Under the pieces are notes generated by a model. That model worked only from the letters and a program-made list of their open reading frames with translations. It searched no databases and was not told the origin of the DNA. From positions 62,001-126,000 of the forward strand of contig NADL03000554.1 of the NCBI GenBank assembly GCA_002205965.3: a DNA stretch of 64,000 nucleotides, in the 5' to 3' direction. This DNA is from Kappaphycus alvarezii. Taxonomy: Eukaryota > Rhodophyta > Florideophyceae > Gigartinales > Solieriaceae. The translations under genes were made by a program, and so were the position numbers. Below, in pieces: positions 11,011 through 25,579 of the stretch (position 1 is its first letter; each line of letters starts with the position of its first letter).

Positions 11011-12140
11011 GTGCTGATTTTTGGAAGCTCCAATGACATGGAAAAGATGCCAAATGCTCCAGAGATCCCCGATGACGCAAAGTTCTTAGGAACTAATTCA
11101 AATTCATTTGCGCACCTGCATTTTGAAGGGATGTGTCAGGATACTGGGGCTGTAAACTCAGTATGCGGAATACCTCAGGCGAGAGCTTATGCAGATTTCA
11201 TGAATTTTACCTTCAAGTGCTGAGAGTCCAAAAGGGTTTTCCGTTTTGGAGGACAGAAAACAGTGATTATTGGAACTATTGTGGTTCCTATGCCTATACC
11301 AGGGCACTCCTTCATTGAGGTACGATTTGACGTTGTCGCCTTTAACATTCCGATGTTGCTTGGCCTTGATGCCCTAGATGAACTTGGTATCTACGTGAAT
11401 AATGTCCAGGACCTACTCTTTCACGGCAAAGCTGGATGGAGTATACTGCTCACGAGAAAGGCTGGTCACGTATACCTCGAATGGGAGTCACAGATTCTCT
11501 TTACACTTGCTGAGCTTCGTAAGATGCACGATGGATTTAATCACTCTGCAAATGACAAGCTGTTTAACTTTATCAAGCGTGATAAGCCGGAACATTCCAC
11601 CCAGGACACTATGAAGTTGATCAAAGAAATAAGTCGGCAGTGCAAGGTTTGCCAAGTTCACTTCCCCAGGCCGCTTCTTTTCAGCGCTACAATCCCCGAA
11701 TCTATAGTTTTCAACCGCATGGTGATACTAGATCTCATGTGGATCCAAAGAAAACCCCTTCTGCATGTAGTTGATGCCCATACCCACTACTCCTCAGCAC
11801 ACTTCTTGGATGGTGAATCCACGGAGTATTTATGGAACGCATTCCTCCACTGCTGGGTGTCCACTTATACGGGAAGCTCCGGGTCCGTATTTACAACCAA
11901 AGCTTGTAATAGTTTATCGTCGTAAGTTGAAGTTGCTGTTGAGATAGCATAAGTGGAGAGCTCCAACTCTATGAGAGTGGGGAAAGCCATCACGACACTC
12001 TACGTCGGAGTTTTCACAAGTTTCTCGCCGAACATCCCGTCCATAGCTTGCATTTGGTCTTAGCTCTCGCGACGATGATCTTCTTGATTTGTACTTCATG
12101 CCCGATTACGAGTCGGAAGGGCCTTCGATACTGATCCGGG
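11011..12140 (+). pseudogene. Element 3 protease and integrase
   Basis: A single frame, broken only by TGA at 11221, runs from 11011 to 11925. The protease carries the catalytic DTG (11140-11148), the SKRVFRFG strand and the LLGLD flap-side motif (about 11355). The integrase zinc module follows (ELRKMHDGFNH, then CKVC at about 11640), then the core with first catalytic Asp in ILDLMW (about 11730) and HVVDAHTHYSSAHFL. After 11925 the homologous frame shifts. ESHHDTLRRSFHKFLAEHP (about 11975-12030) and PDYESEGPSILI (about 12100-12135) continue the integrase core. The second catalytic region is damaged (SSGSVFTT). Confidence 0.7.
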
Positions 12141-12154
12141 TGGTAATTTCTGCA

Positions 12155-12570
12155 TTAATGTTTTTGGATCTCGAGATTGGTTAGGTGTCGCAGGACTGAA
12201 GCCAAGAGGTTAGGGGCAGAGGGGACGGTGTTACTGTCGAAGCACATCAGCAGGTTGGAGGTCAAGTACTGTAGTGGGTGGTGACAAAGGAAAGATACAC
12301 TCAGCACTGTAACAACATTTGCTGGAAGGTGGGTGTAATGGTGAAGCCTGCAAAGGGCACTGTAGAAGCATACATATAACGTGCGGTAGGAAAATAGGAT
12401 CAGAGAGATAACGGAAAAGGAGGAAGGTCTTATCAACAAAAGCCTTGCATCAACTGGTATTACGACTCCCAACAAGCCAAAAACAAAATCATCATGGTAT
12501 TCTTGTGAAGGGTCGAACTCCAAACCTCCAGCATGTCAGGCTGCAGCTCTAAACATTAATTATCTACGTA
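12155..12570 (-). repeat. Possible tRNA-headed SINE remnant
   Basis: On the minus strand a B-box-like AGTTCGACCC (12519-12510) follows a tRNA-like stretch with a potential anticodon stem (GCAGCCTGACATGCTG). About 350 bp of pyrimidine-rich sequence follows it. The block has sharp compositional edges next to element 3. No second copy in the window confirms it. Confidence 0.3.
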
Positions 12571-12640
12571 CTCCATAAACTTAGTCGAAAGCCCTTTTCT
12601 TTCTCTTCCGTTTCCTTTCCTTTGCCCTCTTAGTTAGCAC

Positions 12641-13244
12641 TTAGCTAGGAAAATAGTCGGATCCTGCAGCGGACACCCGTTTTACTGGTTTTATAAAGTT
12701 ACTTCTCTTACTTGCCTTTTTTGGTTTCGTTTCTTCCTCGGTTCGACCTTGGAGATATATCTCGAAGACGTCGTCGAACCAGAGATAATCTCTCGGATCG
12801 CTACCTACATTGCGGATTGCTAAAGACTCCTCGGTCAGTCTCATCGGGTACTTTTCCGCACAATCCACTATCTTCACAGGATGGGAACTTCCGGCGACGC
12901 AAACCGCGTGAAGTAGCTCATGTGACCCGATGATACGGAAGACATACGCGCCCCGCCAGAGTTCGTTATCCAAAAGAGTTCCCAACAAACTGTAGTCAAG
13001 CTCTTCAAGAAGGAGGCTGCGGCTACTGTAACCAGAGGAGGACTATTCAGCTAGAGAGACGTTTATACGGAATAAAACCCCTTATGGGTCCCACGGGTCG
13101 CTTTCTTAAGATCAATGAAGCTTTTGAATACCTCAAATACCCATGATTCACGAAGAACGCTTCGGACCGTTTCTTCTCCGCCTCGAAAAATGAATTTTCT
13201 CGATCTTCACCTACGAGGACTCTCAACGCATGGACGACAGACAT
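12641..13244 (-). pseudogene. Unclassified coding-like block, possibly a retroelement pol C-terminus
   Basis: Two overlapping minus-strand frames (13244-13047 and 12988-12641) have higher G+C and plausible protein composition, unlike the surrounding AT-rich DNA. The second contains LWRGAYVFRIIG followed by a Val-rich strand pattern and DYLWFDDVFEIYLQGR, then a Lys-rich tail. The W-R-G-x-Y-x-x-x-x-I-x-G pattern recalls the small beta-barrel at the end of retroelement integrases, but this is weak. I do not recognise the family. A frameshift seems to separate the two frames near 13000. Confidence 0.35.
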
Positions 13245-16200
13245 CCGAGGAAGAAATGTGTAATAAGCTAATTACGTTTTCTTCACATGTATCCCAAAAT
13301 GTTAGAAGCACTGTAGTTTTCAAAATTCTTCATACTTCGAGAATATTTCTAAATTTCATGACTCTCAACCCTTAACCTTAAAGGCGTTACTCAAGGAAAG
13401 AGTATTATAGATAGGTCGCATCATCATGTTCTAATTTTGAAACCAACTAATGAATTAAATCGTATTTTCTTTAGCGGGACTTTATTTGGAGCAAGGATCC
13501 TCTTTGAAGCATCCATAACGTATTTTTGAAGGAAGTCACAGATACCATCCCTAATCATAGATGACTGATAATACCCCTGTCTGCGAATGAAATTCTCGAA
13601 ATCAGTACTTCAGATATCGTAACTTCAAATATTTCTCTACCTTTACTTAAGAAATTATACGAACACAGAGTCTTAAATAGCTCAATACCATTCTCATTCA
13701 AGCCTGCCCAGTGCTTCATGGTGTAGATTTCCGTACGTATTATCACCCTCATCTCACCAAACCTGTAAAACCGTGACTGCACTCTCCCTTCTGTAACTTA
13801 GAAATTTCCATGGCAAACGTACGAGAGTGTAGCAGAATTTCTTCCCAGTTTCGATCAGCAGGAAAATTTAAAATAGTGACAAGAACATCTTAATTCACAT
13901 CTTTGGCTGCAATAAAACCCTAAATAACACTATTACCCATTTCAATGTGCATCTCTTCTCCTAAATGGTCGTGTAATTAAAAATTGTACGAAGTTTAGAA
14001 AAATACAAAGAACAATTGGTGTATTTCGATCCAGCCCCATCTGCTCACTCTAATTCTGTAAAAGTAATGAAGAAAAACTGTCCCTCCAGTATCGATAGAC
14101 TCAACAAGCAGGAATCTATCCGCAAAGCGTTCATCATCGACCTCAAGGTAGCCGCTGGCTTTGAGAGTAAATATGGTTGACATCTTTCATAATAGAGATG
14201 AAACTCCAAGCTGCAGATAAGATATCATATCTCTAATTCATGCACTATTGTTTATTTTTTTACTAGGGCTGCTTTCACCATTAGTATACTTTCTAGTGTC
14301 ATTCCATTGATTTGAAACTTTTTTTTTGTTCCCCAGAAATTTCAAATGATTTCTCAAAGAAGACTTTCCGTTCTTCGGGTATTTTCATGCTTCGAAGAGG
14401 GGCTTTAACAAACAATTAAAGCCACGCTTAAGAGCTACTACCTTGTTCACCACATAAAAAGCTACAAAATTTTGCTCTAAAGTTGTTTAAAAGCATTTGA
14501 AGGCAAGAAGTACTGAATTCTAGGATCGGAGACACTATTATTCACTTTGAGACTCATTTAGGTCCATACCATGGCACTCTGATATGATTACGATCTATTT
14601 CAAAAAAGCGTTGAGTCTTTAACCGAAATTCAATAGCAATTAGCATGATAACACCGCTTTTAAAATCCTAAGTAATCATTCGGAAAATTTAAAAGATCAT
14701 AAATTGTTGTAATCAGCGTACGTTTCAAATGTAATGAGAGAACCCCGAACTTGAGATAAGAATGATTTTGAATGTCTTGATGATCTTAAAAGGACGCTGT
14801 TTTTATTCCTCAGAAAATGGACACGAGTCTTCGAATATATTCCTCGATGACAGCAAAGCTGGCTTTTCAGTTTTATGTCCTATGAACCAAAAAGAAATTC
14901 ACGGAAAAAATTAATACATCAATTAGTTATCGTCTAGAAAATAGTAATGTGTATTTCCTGAAGTTTGATAGAATTAATAAGGTTTACTATAAAGTTCAAA
15001 GATACCGAAATATTTCAACTTCACTTGAATGACTGTTTCTAACATTTATATTACCTTTCGAGTTAATTCTGGTCTTCCTGTGTCTAAAAGGACTTAAAAG
15101 CTCTGCTATCTCGGGTTTCTCTTCTTGAAAGTAGTAATAAAATAGACTAGGCCTAGAACCTATTTTTATGAAAAACATCATTATAAACAAAACATCGATT
15201 CTAAAAGGAATTCGAAAAGCAAGGTCAAGGATTATGAAAAAATTTGGAGATTACTTTGACCGAAAAGCGAGTTCTGTTACCCAAAAGAACTGTGATTTTA
15301 GAATTATATGTTTGATGTACAGAAAGAATTCCAATCTGGGTGCTTTTGGTACGGAACTCATATGATAAAGACCTCTAGGTTAGAATCGAATTTCTTTCAT
15401 CATGTTTACTGTACATAATCAACCTCATTACTGCTTGATTTATTCGAGTAAGCAGCAATTTATGAGGTAATTTTTCTCCTAATAAAGATAGCTGTTTAAT
15501 ATCGTATGTATCCTGTCCAGGTAAAAATATCAGAGAAAAAGTTTCCCCTATTTATTGAGTGTCGTTTTTCGATTTTCTGTATTAGTTGGGGCAACGATTA
15601 GTGTCTAGCTGCTTAAACTCGACAGCGGCACTGAAATTCACATTGCGAATACATTCTGCGTCTCTTTTTCGTATAACACAAAATTTGGTATGGACTTGAC
15701 ACTAGATATGCAATAAAACATTATAATTTTTATGAGAAGCACATCAAAGTTTCCTATAATTTTGGTTCTAAGTTCCGGGAGAACCTTTTCATCAAGGTTT
15801 TTACTTGCATTGTTTTTTGAAATAGAATGGACCCCATGGCATCTTCTAAATGAATTAACGATAATTGCAATTATTTTTACCTAAGAAGAGGGTTAGTTTG
15901 GATCTGGATAGGTTTTACGCCGCAAAATTTGGAGCCTGAAAACCCTACGATGATGAGATGATTACTATTGGGTAAAATTGATAACATTCTCATGATTTGC
16001 ACTAGCAATGTTAATTAAGCGTATTTTCGGAAATATTTATTGTATATGGCCCTTGAAAATATTTAAAGATGAAAATATGGACCAATTAAAATAAATAACG
16101 CGAGATAACTATTGAAATAAATGGATAATCGTGGAACCTGTGAATGTGAACAAAAGTATTGTTTTAGTTGTATATTTGGGCCAGATTATTTAAACGAATA

Positions 16201-19200
16201 GAATCAGTTTGTTGCACTATTTCCAAATAAACTTTTCATTTGGTGAGTTTTGCCGGGACGAAAATATAAAAGGTAAATATCCAGAGTATGAATCGCAAAT
16301 TGAATGATTCCTCGTATCACAAATCGGTGAATGTGCCATTCAAGTTTCATATGCATCTTTTAAATAATTTGAAACGAAATATGGTTTAAATAGTAGATTC
16401 AAGTGACCTCTTGATGTGGAAAGGGGATTTTTCCGGGTTTCCTGTCGTCGTAAAATGAAAAAAAAGAATCATGTCTCACACTTACACGCAGAAATAAATT
16501 TTCAGTTTCACAAAAAATAAGATATTTGCAGTAAATGTTTTGTGTTAAAATTGTAGTCACAGTTTTTTTAGATCCTGGAAAAGGGCTGCATTCTCCAAAT
16601 CAATTGAGTTCGTAAGACACATTTCCTGTAATCAAGTTATAAACGGAATTGAGGCACTTCTATAAAACATAAAAATGCCGGATGATAACATATAAAATAA
16701 TACTGGATGGACGAAATTTTTTTAAACCTACGTTTCTATTCGTAATGGACCAAGTACGTTTTCAAATAAATGATCTATATCTTAGCTGCTTTCTTGATTT
16801 TATGGATTTTTTACTGACTGTTATGGACGACAGTTTAAAACTGCGTTTTCTGAGGTTATCTGTGTAAAGGTTTAAGTTAATTTGCTATTATTACATTCCA
16901 ACTCACTCCGGCGAGAAATGCCATTAAGAAGTGTTGAGATGCTTGGGAGTAGGTCTTTTTTGGGTAGCTTTAGCGCTCCGAAGACACCTTTGTCGCATTA
17001 GTGGGATGCGCGAAGAGAAAAGCGACCGCTGCGCTTGGTTCGCTTTCCTCCACTTCTCTCTGCTTCATAGAAGACCTCCTTCCGAGCCCGCCAATCGTGG
17101 AAAAATTGTATACATTTGTTGGCTTCATTGGACTGAAAATTTACCGACGCATTAGTTACACGATCTTGTAGTCTCCGGTGGACGCTATCGTGTCTCCAAC
17201 ACCTATGCACGTTTCCAACGTGAACCAGCCGGTTAGCTCTTGGAGAGCAACAAAGTCGGTTCCTGGTCTGGACCCCCGATACTAATGCAGTAAAGTGTTA
17301 TTACCAATTTGTTATATTACCAGAAAAAGGTACTGTAAGTATTGTTTGAATTATTTTATTTTCTATTAAGAACTAGATTACATAGAGGGAGACCCATTTC
17401 GTAAGTATTTCTTTTCATTCTCGGTTTTTTGCAATTTATTTTATTGTTGTCGGTGATAATAAAAGCTTGCGGAAGAAGAAAAGCCTTTACTAAAAATTTA
17501 GAAAGAACTCTTAAAGCTGAAAGCCAATAAATTGGGGTATTTTAAATGAGAAAAACTATAGATAAATCCAAAAGTATTATATTAATCAAAATTGTCGTTA
17601 CTCTCTGCTCTTAATTTATAATAAGAAAAACTAATAAATGCCACATTTGTAGCCATAAAGTCTTACTTGGATAGAAGAGATTTTGGTTTTAAGTATCAGT
17701 TCACCTTTTTATATATCATATACTCTTTTAATACTTTTCAACAGCCAAACATTCCGAACATAAATATCAAAATATTTTGAGAGCATATCGAAGTCTACTC
17801 GACCGAAGTTATATGAATGTTTGAAGAAATATCTATCCGGAAAACACCCAATCTGAAATATTTATTTCCAGGAAAGAACGAGAATAAAAAAATCAAATAT
17901 GTACTGTTCCTTATCGGTTAAGGAAACCATGAAAATCTAAAATAAAATTATATATAATTGGGAGATAGCTCACTCGTTTTAAAGTACTGTAGAATGAAAA
18001 GCAGCAGAAAATGGGACGACAATGGGGAAAAGATAATGGTTTTCTCATTTATTAGAGAGAGGAGGATTTTCATTGAGTAAAGTTCACATAATATTCTGTA
18101 GGTATTTCACATAGAAAGAAACAATATGGAACTAAAATGCAAAGCTCACTGCTGCATATATACGCAAGAATTGTAGCCCAAATACTGAAAACAGGCAAGC
18201 TCCCTACATGAAACAAAAATTTCGAGGGCTTTAATGCTTCCATCTAATCCATTAGAAATTTCAATACTCAATGATATACACTTTTGAGTAACGTAAGGCT
18301 TTTTCTGAATATAATGAGCATAAAAGATAGCAAATGTTTCTACAGCGAACTTTATGATTAATATTTTATTATCTCAAGAGATTTAAGATATTTTTCTCTT
18401 TTGATTTTTCAAAAACAACTTTATTGATTATAAGGTAAATAACTTATAAAACAAGCATCTTTTGAGAGGTGTAGCAACAGCCACTCCTACTTATGACGGT
18501 TATTATATCTGAAAGCAATAAAGACGTGCTATGTATAGCAAATGGAAATCTTTGGTACTTTTATTTTTCTGAGTACATTAAATAGTTTCCAATACTATTT
18601 AAAAACAAAAAAGTAGCATGTGAGTGTAATAAAATGTCTAGTGAGCAACCATGGTGCAGAATCGTTTAAAATATATTACTGAATATGCATTTCCTAAATT
18701 GTTTTCGCCTAGTGATTTGTATGTTTTACAGGCCATACTTCAAATATGTCTCAGAAAGATTCAAATGGACTCTGATAGAGCAAAAACTCTGTGTGAAGTA
18801 TCAAATTACTTTTATTTTGGTAAACGTGACGGCTCCTCAAGGAATTTTGGTCTAGCTTTTTGAAACATAAAATCATTGCGGTTCACTCTTTTTCTCTTCA
18901 TTACAATATAAAAACTCAGATAAAAAACTTCTAAAGCACTACTGCTCAAAAAAACTAAAAAGACAGGCATATCTGCCACGGGACAAAATAACTATTTGGG
19001 GCCGAACATTTTGAAGATAAAACATCCTTTTTTAATTTCAACAAAGTATATTGTAGTAAAGTATATTTTCTCTCTGGCTTCACAAAATCATCATAGTTAA
19101 AAATTCAGTTATTTTAAATGGTTCACTAACAATATTTATAAATATTTTATCCAAAATCTGGTGGGTGAAAATGATTCGAACCTATTATTGATCACAATAT

Positions 19201-21511
19201 GGAAGAATTTCACCCCCATTGCAATTCAAGCTTCTTTTCCCAGTTCTTTGTAACAATGCATATCCCTCCAGTCAAATAGCATTTGTTGCATATCTTAGCT
19301 GATGGCCGTTTGTATTCATTTCAGAGCCGATTTAGATTTTAATAGCCAAGAAAATCGAAATATAATAGAGAAAGAAATGTAGTGAACAACCATTATCAAA
19401 TAGTTAATTTAATTGTAGACACAACAAAATCACCTGAGCTTCATGGCGGGAGGAATGTTTTATAAACAGATGCTATTTTGCTAGGGGAACCCCGGAATTA
19501 TATGAGTAGGTCAAAAGATTGCTATAAAATTAATTTTGCTGGGAGATAAAAGGAAACTAATTTTAGTTTCGCATCAATTTATGTAGAGGTCACGGTAAAA
19601 TTTTAGAAAGTACGAAAAATAAAATATCTCTCAACATTGACTTGAGCTTTAGTTTCAACGAAATGTATAGACATAGCTAATCCTACTAAGCAAAAAAGAT
19701 CAATTAAAAATGCAAAAAAATGTAAGAGTGCTCCGGAAACATATTAGGGACAAATATTTTCTGTTAGGACGAGAGAGGAAGAGAACTTTCCAAAACATTT
19801 TGTTAAAGGCTTTTAACAGTTTATAAGTAATTAGATGCATATAAATTATCCTTGGAATACAAATATAATCCTGTTAATCTGCTTTTGAATTTATATTCCA
19901 ATTTACATGTTCTTCCGGCTTAAAATATAGTAGCTTTAATAGAAAATATTAAACTAATAACAGCAAATACTTTTAGGCACCTATGTTCTGAATAGTATGT
20001 TCTGAATCAACTTTTTTATTTGACAATAAAGAAAGTATTTTAGTAGATCTAAGTTACCTAGAAAACCTTAAGATTGATTACAATGACACGTAATATAAAA
20101 TATAAATTATGCCTGCTTTCCTCGGTGAACTAATGAATTTGAAAAGAAAAAACCTACAAATACTTTATTTATGTCGTGACAGATTTAACAGAAACTAGAA
20201 ATCCATACATTTGTATATATGTATAAGTATTCTTCGAAACTTCATAGCGTACGAAACAGACTCCACAAATTGGTGGAAACTAAGCATACACTATTTATCT
20301 ACGGCAAAATATGTGGGTTACAAATGATCTACCCTCTGATCATGTCTTCAAAAAAACTTCGATGTAAAAAGCGTTGGTACATTGGCATTCCATAGGTGAT
20401 ATGTTTCACTACTTCGAGGGGCTGAACAACCTCGAAATGCTGAAAGAATCAATTTCGCGATATTAAGTTTACTTTTATATATTTATCCGGTGAGAGATAT
20501 ATGTCCAAACTCATATCAAGCAACTGCTCTTGATATTTATTCCGGTTTTATGCCTTCCACATTTGGAACTAAATTTTTAATATTGAAGGAAAAGAATTTC
20601 ACTCAAAAACTTTGCTCTTTAGTTTTTCTCATACGACGGAAAGGATCATTCATACAGTAGGGAAAACATAAAAGTTATCCAAACTTATGATTTGAAATTG
20701 TTTAGTAAAATTTAAAATTAGTTTAAATCCAATTTTCGATTTTAATATTGGAAACGTATACAGAATATTTTTGCAGAGTTTTAGTTTCTACAAAAAATCA
20801 AACTGAAGAGTAAAAAGGTTTCGCATGTTAAACAAATCTCTTTTTTTTACTTAAACATTCTTAAAAATTGAATTATTTTTGTGCAAAATAACGAACATCA
20901 TAGTTCAAGTACTAGTTCTTAATGAAGTTAAGATTGGTAATTAATCGAATAGTGTTATTCGTAGTCTCAGTTGAAGGCGGTATTATATATCTGCATACAA
21001 TATGAAAAAAAAATCACGAAGTACTCGGGATTAAGTAGACATATATATATGTGCTAAATGTCAAAGGATAATGAACCAAATGTTTCTAGTTAATGTATTT
21101 GCTTTGAATGAAATAGCTCGTATTTCAGAATAATTATTTCTAAGACTATTCAATCGCTCTTAAAAAAGTAAAATGTGCGAAATAATACAAATTTCAGGTA
21201 TTTCCACCTACTTCTAACAATTAACCAAGATTAATGAAACCTTGTAACATTTTTATAGCTACAGAAAGTGCCACCCATATCCTAATGTAAACATTTTATA
21301 ACCATGACCACAAGGTACATACATGTCTGTGTTAGTAGGTACTCTCAGATTGTTCGGACCTAGCAATGGAGTTCCTTTTTTTATATAGACTGATCCAGTT
21401 GAGCTCATTGCAGCTGTTGGAGGCCAAAAAGCCTATGTAATTTTGCTGTATATCCTGCTAGAATGAGTTCTGAATTTTTATCTGAAGGATGTTTCTTAGG
21501 TTTATAGTCTT

Positions 21512-21730
21512 CTAGGGCAAAAGCCATGATACCCTTTTTCTATATACTTCTACGATTTTTGTTTTAACTTTTTCGCTTATGTTGCCCTTTTTTTCTTCAG
21601 AAAGAGAACTTTTAAAGTAAAAGTAATGCCTTTTACCATCCGCGAGTAATCCATAGTACTCTATTGATTCAGACAAAATATCACTGTCTTTTAAAATTTC
21701 TGCATGTTCATCACGTTTCAAGTCACTCAT
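21512..21730 (-). other. Short open stretch of unknown status (72 codons)
   Basis: Starts MSDLKRDEHAEILKDSDIL and is rich in Lys, Glu and Ser, with a more protein-like composition than its neighbours (few Cys, balanced charges). No family resemblance was recognised and no flanking coding signal exists. It could be an exon or element remnant or pure chance. Confidence 0.15.
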
Positions 21731-24700
21731 AGTCTTGGTCGGTAGTTCTATAATTTTAGAATGGTGATGTTTTGTGGCTGTAACTCGTAGCTAAAAAAAA
21801 CGTTTTGTCTTACTTGTGTTATGGAAAGCAGAAATGGGCTCTTCAGAAAAAGTTTACGGTTATTTATATTGTCCAAGTTTGTGTTTATAGTATTTTTATA
21901 AAAAATAGTCGTAAAAATGCCATTGTAGTTCCAACATAAAAAAGAATACAGTAATTAATTTTCAGCTGTAATAAGAAAACTTATATCTTTTTTCATTTTT
22001 AGAAACGAGCTTGTGGGCTGAAATCTCAACAAATTCAAAATTTTCGATTGATAACATTACGTCTTTAGAATTTTGATATTTGGGAGGTTAGTAGTTTATC
22101 GATACTGTAGGTAATATTTTGTAAGAGAACTATACTTTTAAAACTGTACTTAGAGAATATCCATTTTTTCGAATTTTAAATAGTTTGGGCGTGAATACTG
22201 AGACATTTGCCGGAAGAGCACTAACTGGTTTTTAGCAGTGTCCTAAAAAGGGCCTTTAGCTAAATATTTACTTTAAAAATACAGTAAAAAGAACAAAACA
22301 AGTTGTTAACACTATTCATGACTCTATAGCAGGGACTATTCCAACTTCCAATGCCCTTTTCGCGTTATTATATACATAGAAGGTGGTTGGTAAAGAACCT
22401 TACAAGCTACATGAAACGCATTTTTGTTCGCGTGAACTAATATCTGAGTAATATTCTGACGCTATACAGTATATTTTAGAGCTAAAAGTAAATCATTTTT
22501 CATTAACAATCTTTAATCTAAACTAATAACATTTACAGAGTATTATCTATTACTTTCTAATAAAAATGAAATATCTTACAGAACCGGAGCCAGTTTTTCA
22601 TATTCTAAAAGGAAAACTGGGAATTATAATGATTGATTGATTTAAGGAATGGCAATATTGAAATAGACAATCAGAAATGCCTTTCTTTCATTTAAGTTCT
22701 ACCTGCTTTCAAAAAACCTTCTTGAAGTTATATATTAAATATGTTTATATAATAAACATTTTTAAATTTTATAAATAATCTAATGGAAAGGAAAGAAATA
22801 AATGTCACTAGTTTCTCATTGCGAAAAGGGTTTGGTAATGAATGATTTCGCGTTATTTTCTGAATTCCTCTAGACACATCTGATACAGATGCTTCGAAGC
22901 AACAGCAGAACTATCGAATACTCTATGTCAAATCTTAAGAATTTTAACGCAATAGGGAATTGAGTAAAAGTGTTTAAGATACTTAATAAGTTTAATAATC
23001 TGGAGAAATTTGGACCTTCCGGTAGCGTAGTAGGGAAATTAGAATCTTGGATAAATATTTTATTGTAATATTTTAAAAAATATGGTTACAACATTAATAT
23101 TATGACTATACAATACAAATAATAGTAAAAATGTTTATATTAAAAATGCGAAGTATATTTGTCGGTGAAAGTGTCGTATGTGGTTTTTCTACGGCTCGCG
23201 GCCCATCAAATAGTCAGCAGGTCTGTCAATATATTCATTTCTGTTATAGAGTAGCTGATAATGTGGGCATAAGGCGACGGCAATCTGCTGATAATGTTTT
23301 GATATTGGCATGACACTCGAGGAGTCTAATTCTATTGAATTGGGGTGCGGAACTGAATGAGGAGAAGATGCGAGTGGGCGCGGACTAAGGTTCGTAACTG
23401 GATTGTTATTTCCTTTTTACTTCGGACGAGGTTATGCCTTGTCAGTGCAAGAGTTTAGGGCGTGAAGTCAGCCCAGAAAGAAAAGGCACGTTAGGGGAAG
23501 TCTGCAGTATATAGCAGAGCTTTGAGCGCGGCAAGACCGAAGGGGAGGCAGTGTAAAAAAAAGGGTGTGACTTTGTCTTGTTCTCGGCGTACTCAGTAAA
23601 GAACTGGAGTGCGCTGCGACCGAGGACACACACACGCCAGCGTCTACGTCAACCATTTACTTTGTTTCTATCATCCTATCGGTTGTTCTATAACACTTCC
23701 GCTCTGCTAACGCTTCACAGCTTTTTCCTTCGTTGTCGTGTCGGGGTTGGAATCGGTGTGATAACATCGTCTTAGCTTTAGTCTAACATCATATTTTCGC
23801 CTACAATTCATCCCCGGCTAATTTATTTCAGTCGATAAATGCTTCTGAGTAATATTATTTATAATGAAAAGTATTACAGTGGTCAGATGCACGTAATTGG
23901 TCAGTAAGAAATGGTATGTAAGGGTTTAGAATATTTATTATCGGCTGTATCCCAAGTCATGGGAATTGAGGATTACCTAGGAGGCTAAGAAGACCTTGAA
24001 CAAATGGTTCAGGAAGCGACTGATTACATAATTATTTTGGATACAGTCGCGTTTCACTTACTTAGAGTTTTTCGATGCATTATTCCGGCTTATATACCTC
24101 CATAATTATCACCACGAACTGTGATCGCAGTTGTGATATTATCTTCTATGTCGGAAAAAAGGATGCGCGTCGAAGCATACTCCTAGGCGCATTATGCTAG
24201 TGAAAAAAATATTTGTCGGACATAGAAGTTGCTGTATGGCCATAAATATTAGACGAACATATAGCGAGCTGACCCGGCGTAGTGGAGTGTCAGACTGTAA
24301 TTTCAGTGCCGATAACACATGTGTTGCGCTTAGTCGGCGTAGCTGTAAATTATGCGTGTAGCTTCTCATTTTCGCTGAGGCGTGGTAGGGCTTAAGCCTT
24401 CGTAGTGTATCATAGGTTTTTTGGAAGATATTTGTCATTTTTCAGTGTATCTTATACGGGTTATTCGAAATGTTTGAAGAATGGAGGCTTTAGATGCAAC
24501 ATTTGGACTATAAAGCAGGTAAAAACTATATAAACCCCCAGATTGTTGCAATAGCTTGTTTTTCTTCTCTTCTTGCTTTTGATATGTAGTTCTAATGAAT
24601 TTTGGATAGATTTTGTGCTCCAGCTGTAGTAAAGTGGTTGCTGAATTGCACGCTTTCATTCGTATGCATCGTTTCGAGAACCTGTTAGATGAATGTTCCT

Positions 24701-25183
24701 TGCGAAATCAGGTTTCCGTTTGGATTGCACTCAAGACTACTTAACGAGGTCTTGTATCGTCTAGTTCTTTACTAGTGTGATTGATGTAGTTCAGATTTTT
24801 TCGATTATAATGAAAAGTAATTCAAGGCATACAAGCAATATATGCAACTACCGTCTCTTTTTCAAATTAATATGTTTTCACAACAGCTGGATGATTATAT
24901 GCCGATAGCATTGATATTATTCACGAAAAAATGATACCACGGCTGCACTGTATGCAATGAACCGTTAAACTTTTTGAAAAGCATCGTTATTTATCAACGA
25001 GCTGTATAAATTCCCTCAACATTTGGAAAATGTATGAATAAGTCGTCGCAGGGTAGTATAATGTAATTCAGAAACGCAACCTTACCATAGAATTTTGACA
25101 TCTTGTCATTTTGCGCAACGGAGAAGGGTAGCATATATTGCACTAGTTAATAAAAAGTGAATCGCACTCGGAGCTTAGCATAA

Positions 25184-25579
25184 TTGAAAAAAATTCTTCC
25201 GGTTTCCGAAAGGATAAGGAGTGCGTTCAAATTGCGTAATCAGCCCTTGTATTCGCGCCTCATCTTGATAATTATGCAAGAAGAGATAAAGTATGCACCT
25301 GAACGCAGCCTCGTTTTGTTTTTTTGCGACCTCTTCTTGCTATTTTTAAGAACATCGAATGTGTCGAATAGGGCATTAAGCCATGTTTCGCGCTTTGCAA
25401 ACTTGATTTATTTCACAACTATAAGATCTAAAATGATTCGCACTGATCATATTGTCTTTGTTTGGCAGTCACTGCGGTTCATTGCAAATATGATGACGGA
25501 TTATTTCCTTCTATCTGCACGTTTTGAAAATCTGATACTTTGGATGTTTTCTGCTTGGAATACGAGTAGTTACAGGTAA
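25184..25579 (+). other. Longest open stretch in the AT-rich desert (131 codons), status unknown
   Basis: A 131-codon frame rich in Leu, Phe, Arg and Ser with no recognised domain. Hydrophobic runs such as LVLFFCDLFLLFL reflect T-rich sequence. Nothing supports translation, and the opposite strand is not better. Listed because of its length in an AT-rich context. Confidence 0.12.

Larger units (their letters stand above)
9917..12140 (+). mobile_element. Decayed LTR retrotransposon 3 (gag, protease, integrase)
   Basis: Plus-strand order is gag, zinc knuckle, protease, then integrase without reverse transcriptase between them, which is the copia-type order. The integrase belongs to a lineage I recall from fungal and invertebrate polyproteins (VFNR...LDLMW, HVVDAHTHYSSAHFL). 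Stops and frameshifts occur throughout. Reverse transcriptase was not found downstream, so the element is also truncated at about 12140. Confidence 0.7.

Noticed and set aside
17200-17290. Possible tRNA gene near GGTTAGCTCTTGGAGAGC
   Set aside because: No T-arm consensus and no acceptor pairing at tRNA spacing.
24139-24438. 99-codon minus-strand open stretch
   Set aside because: No conserved motif. The region contains a weak inverted repeat (TTCTATGTC) and protein-unlike composition.
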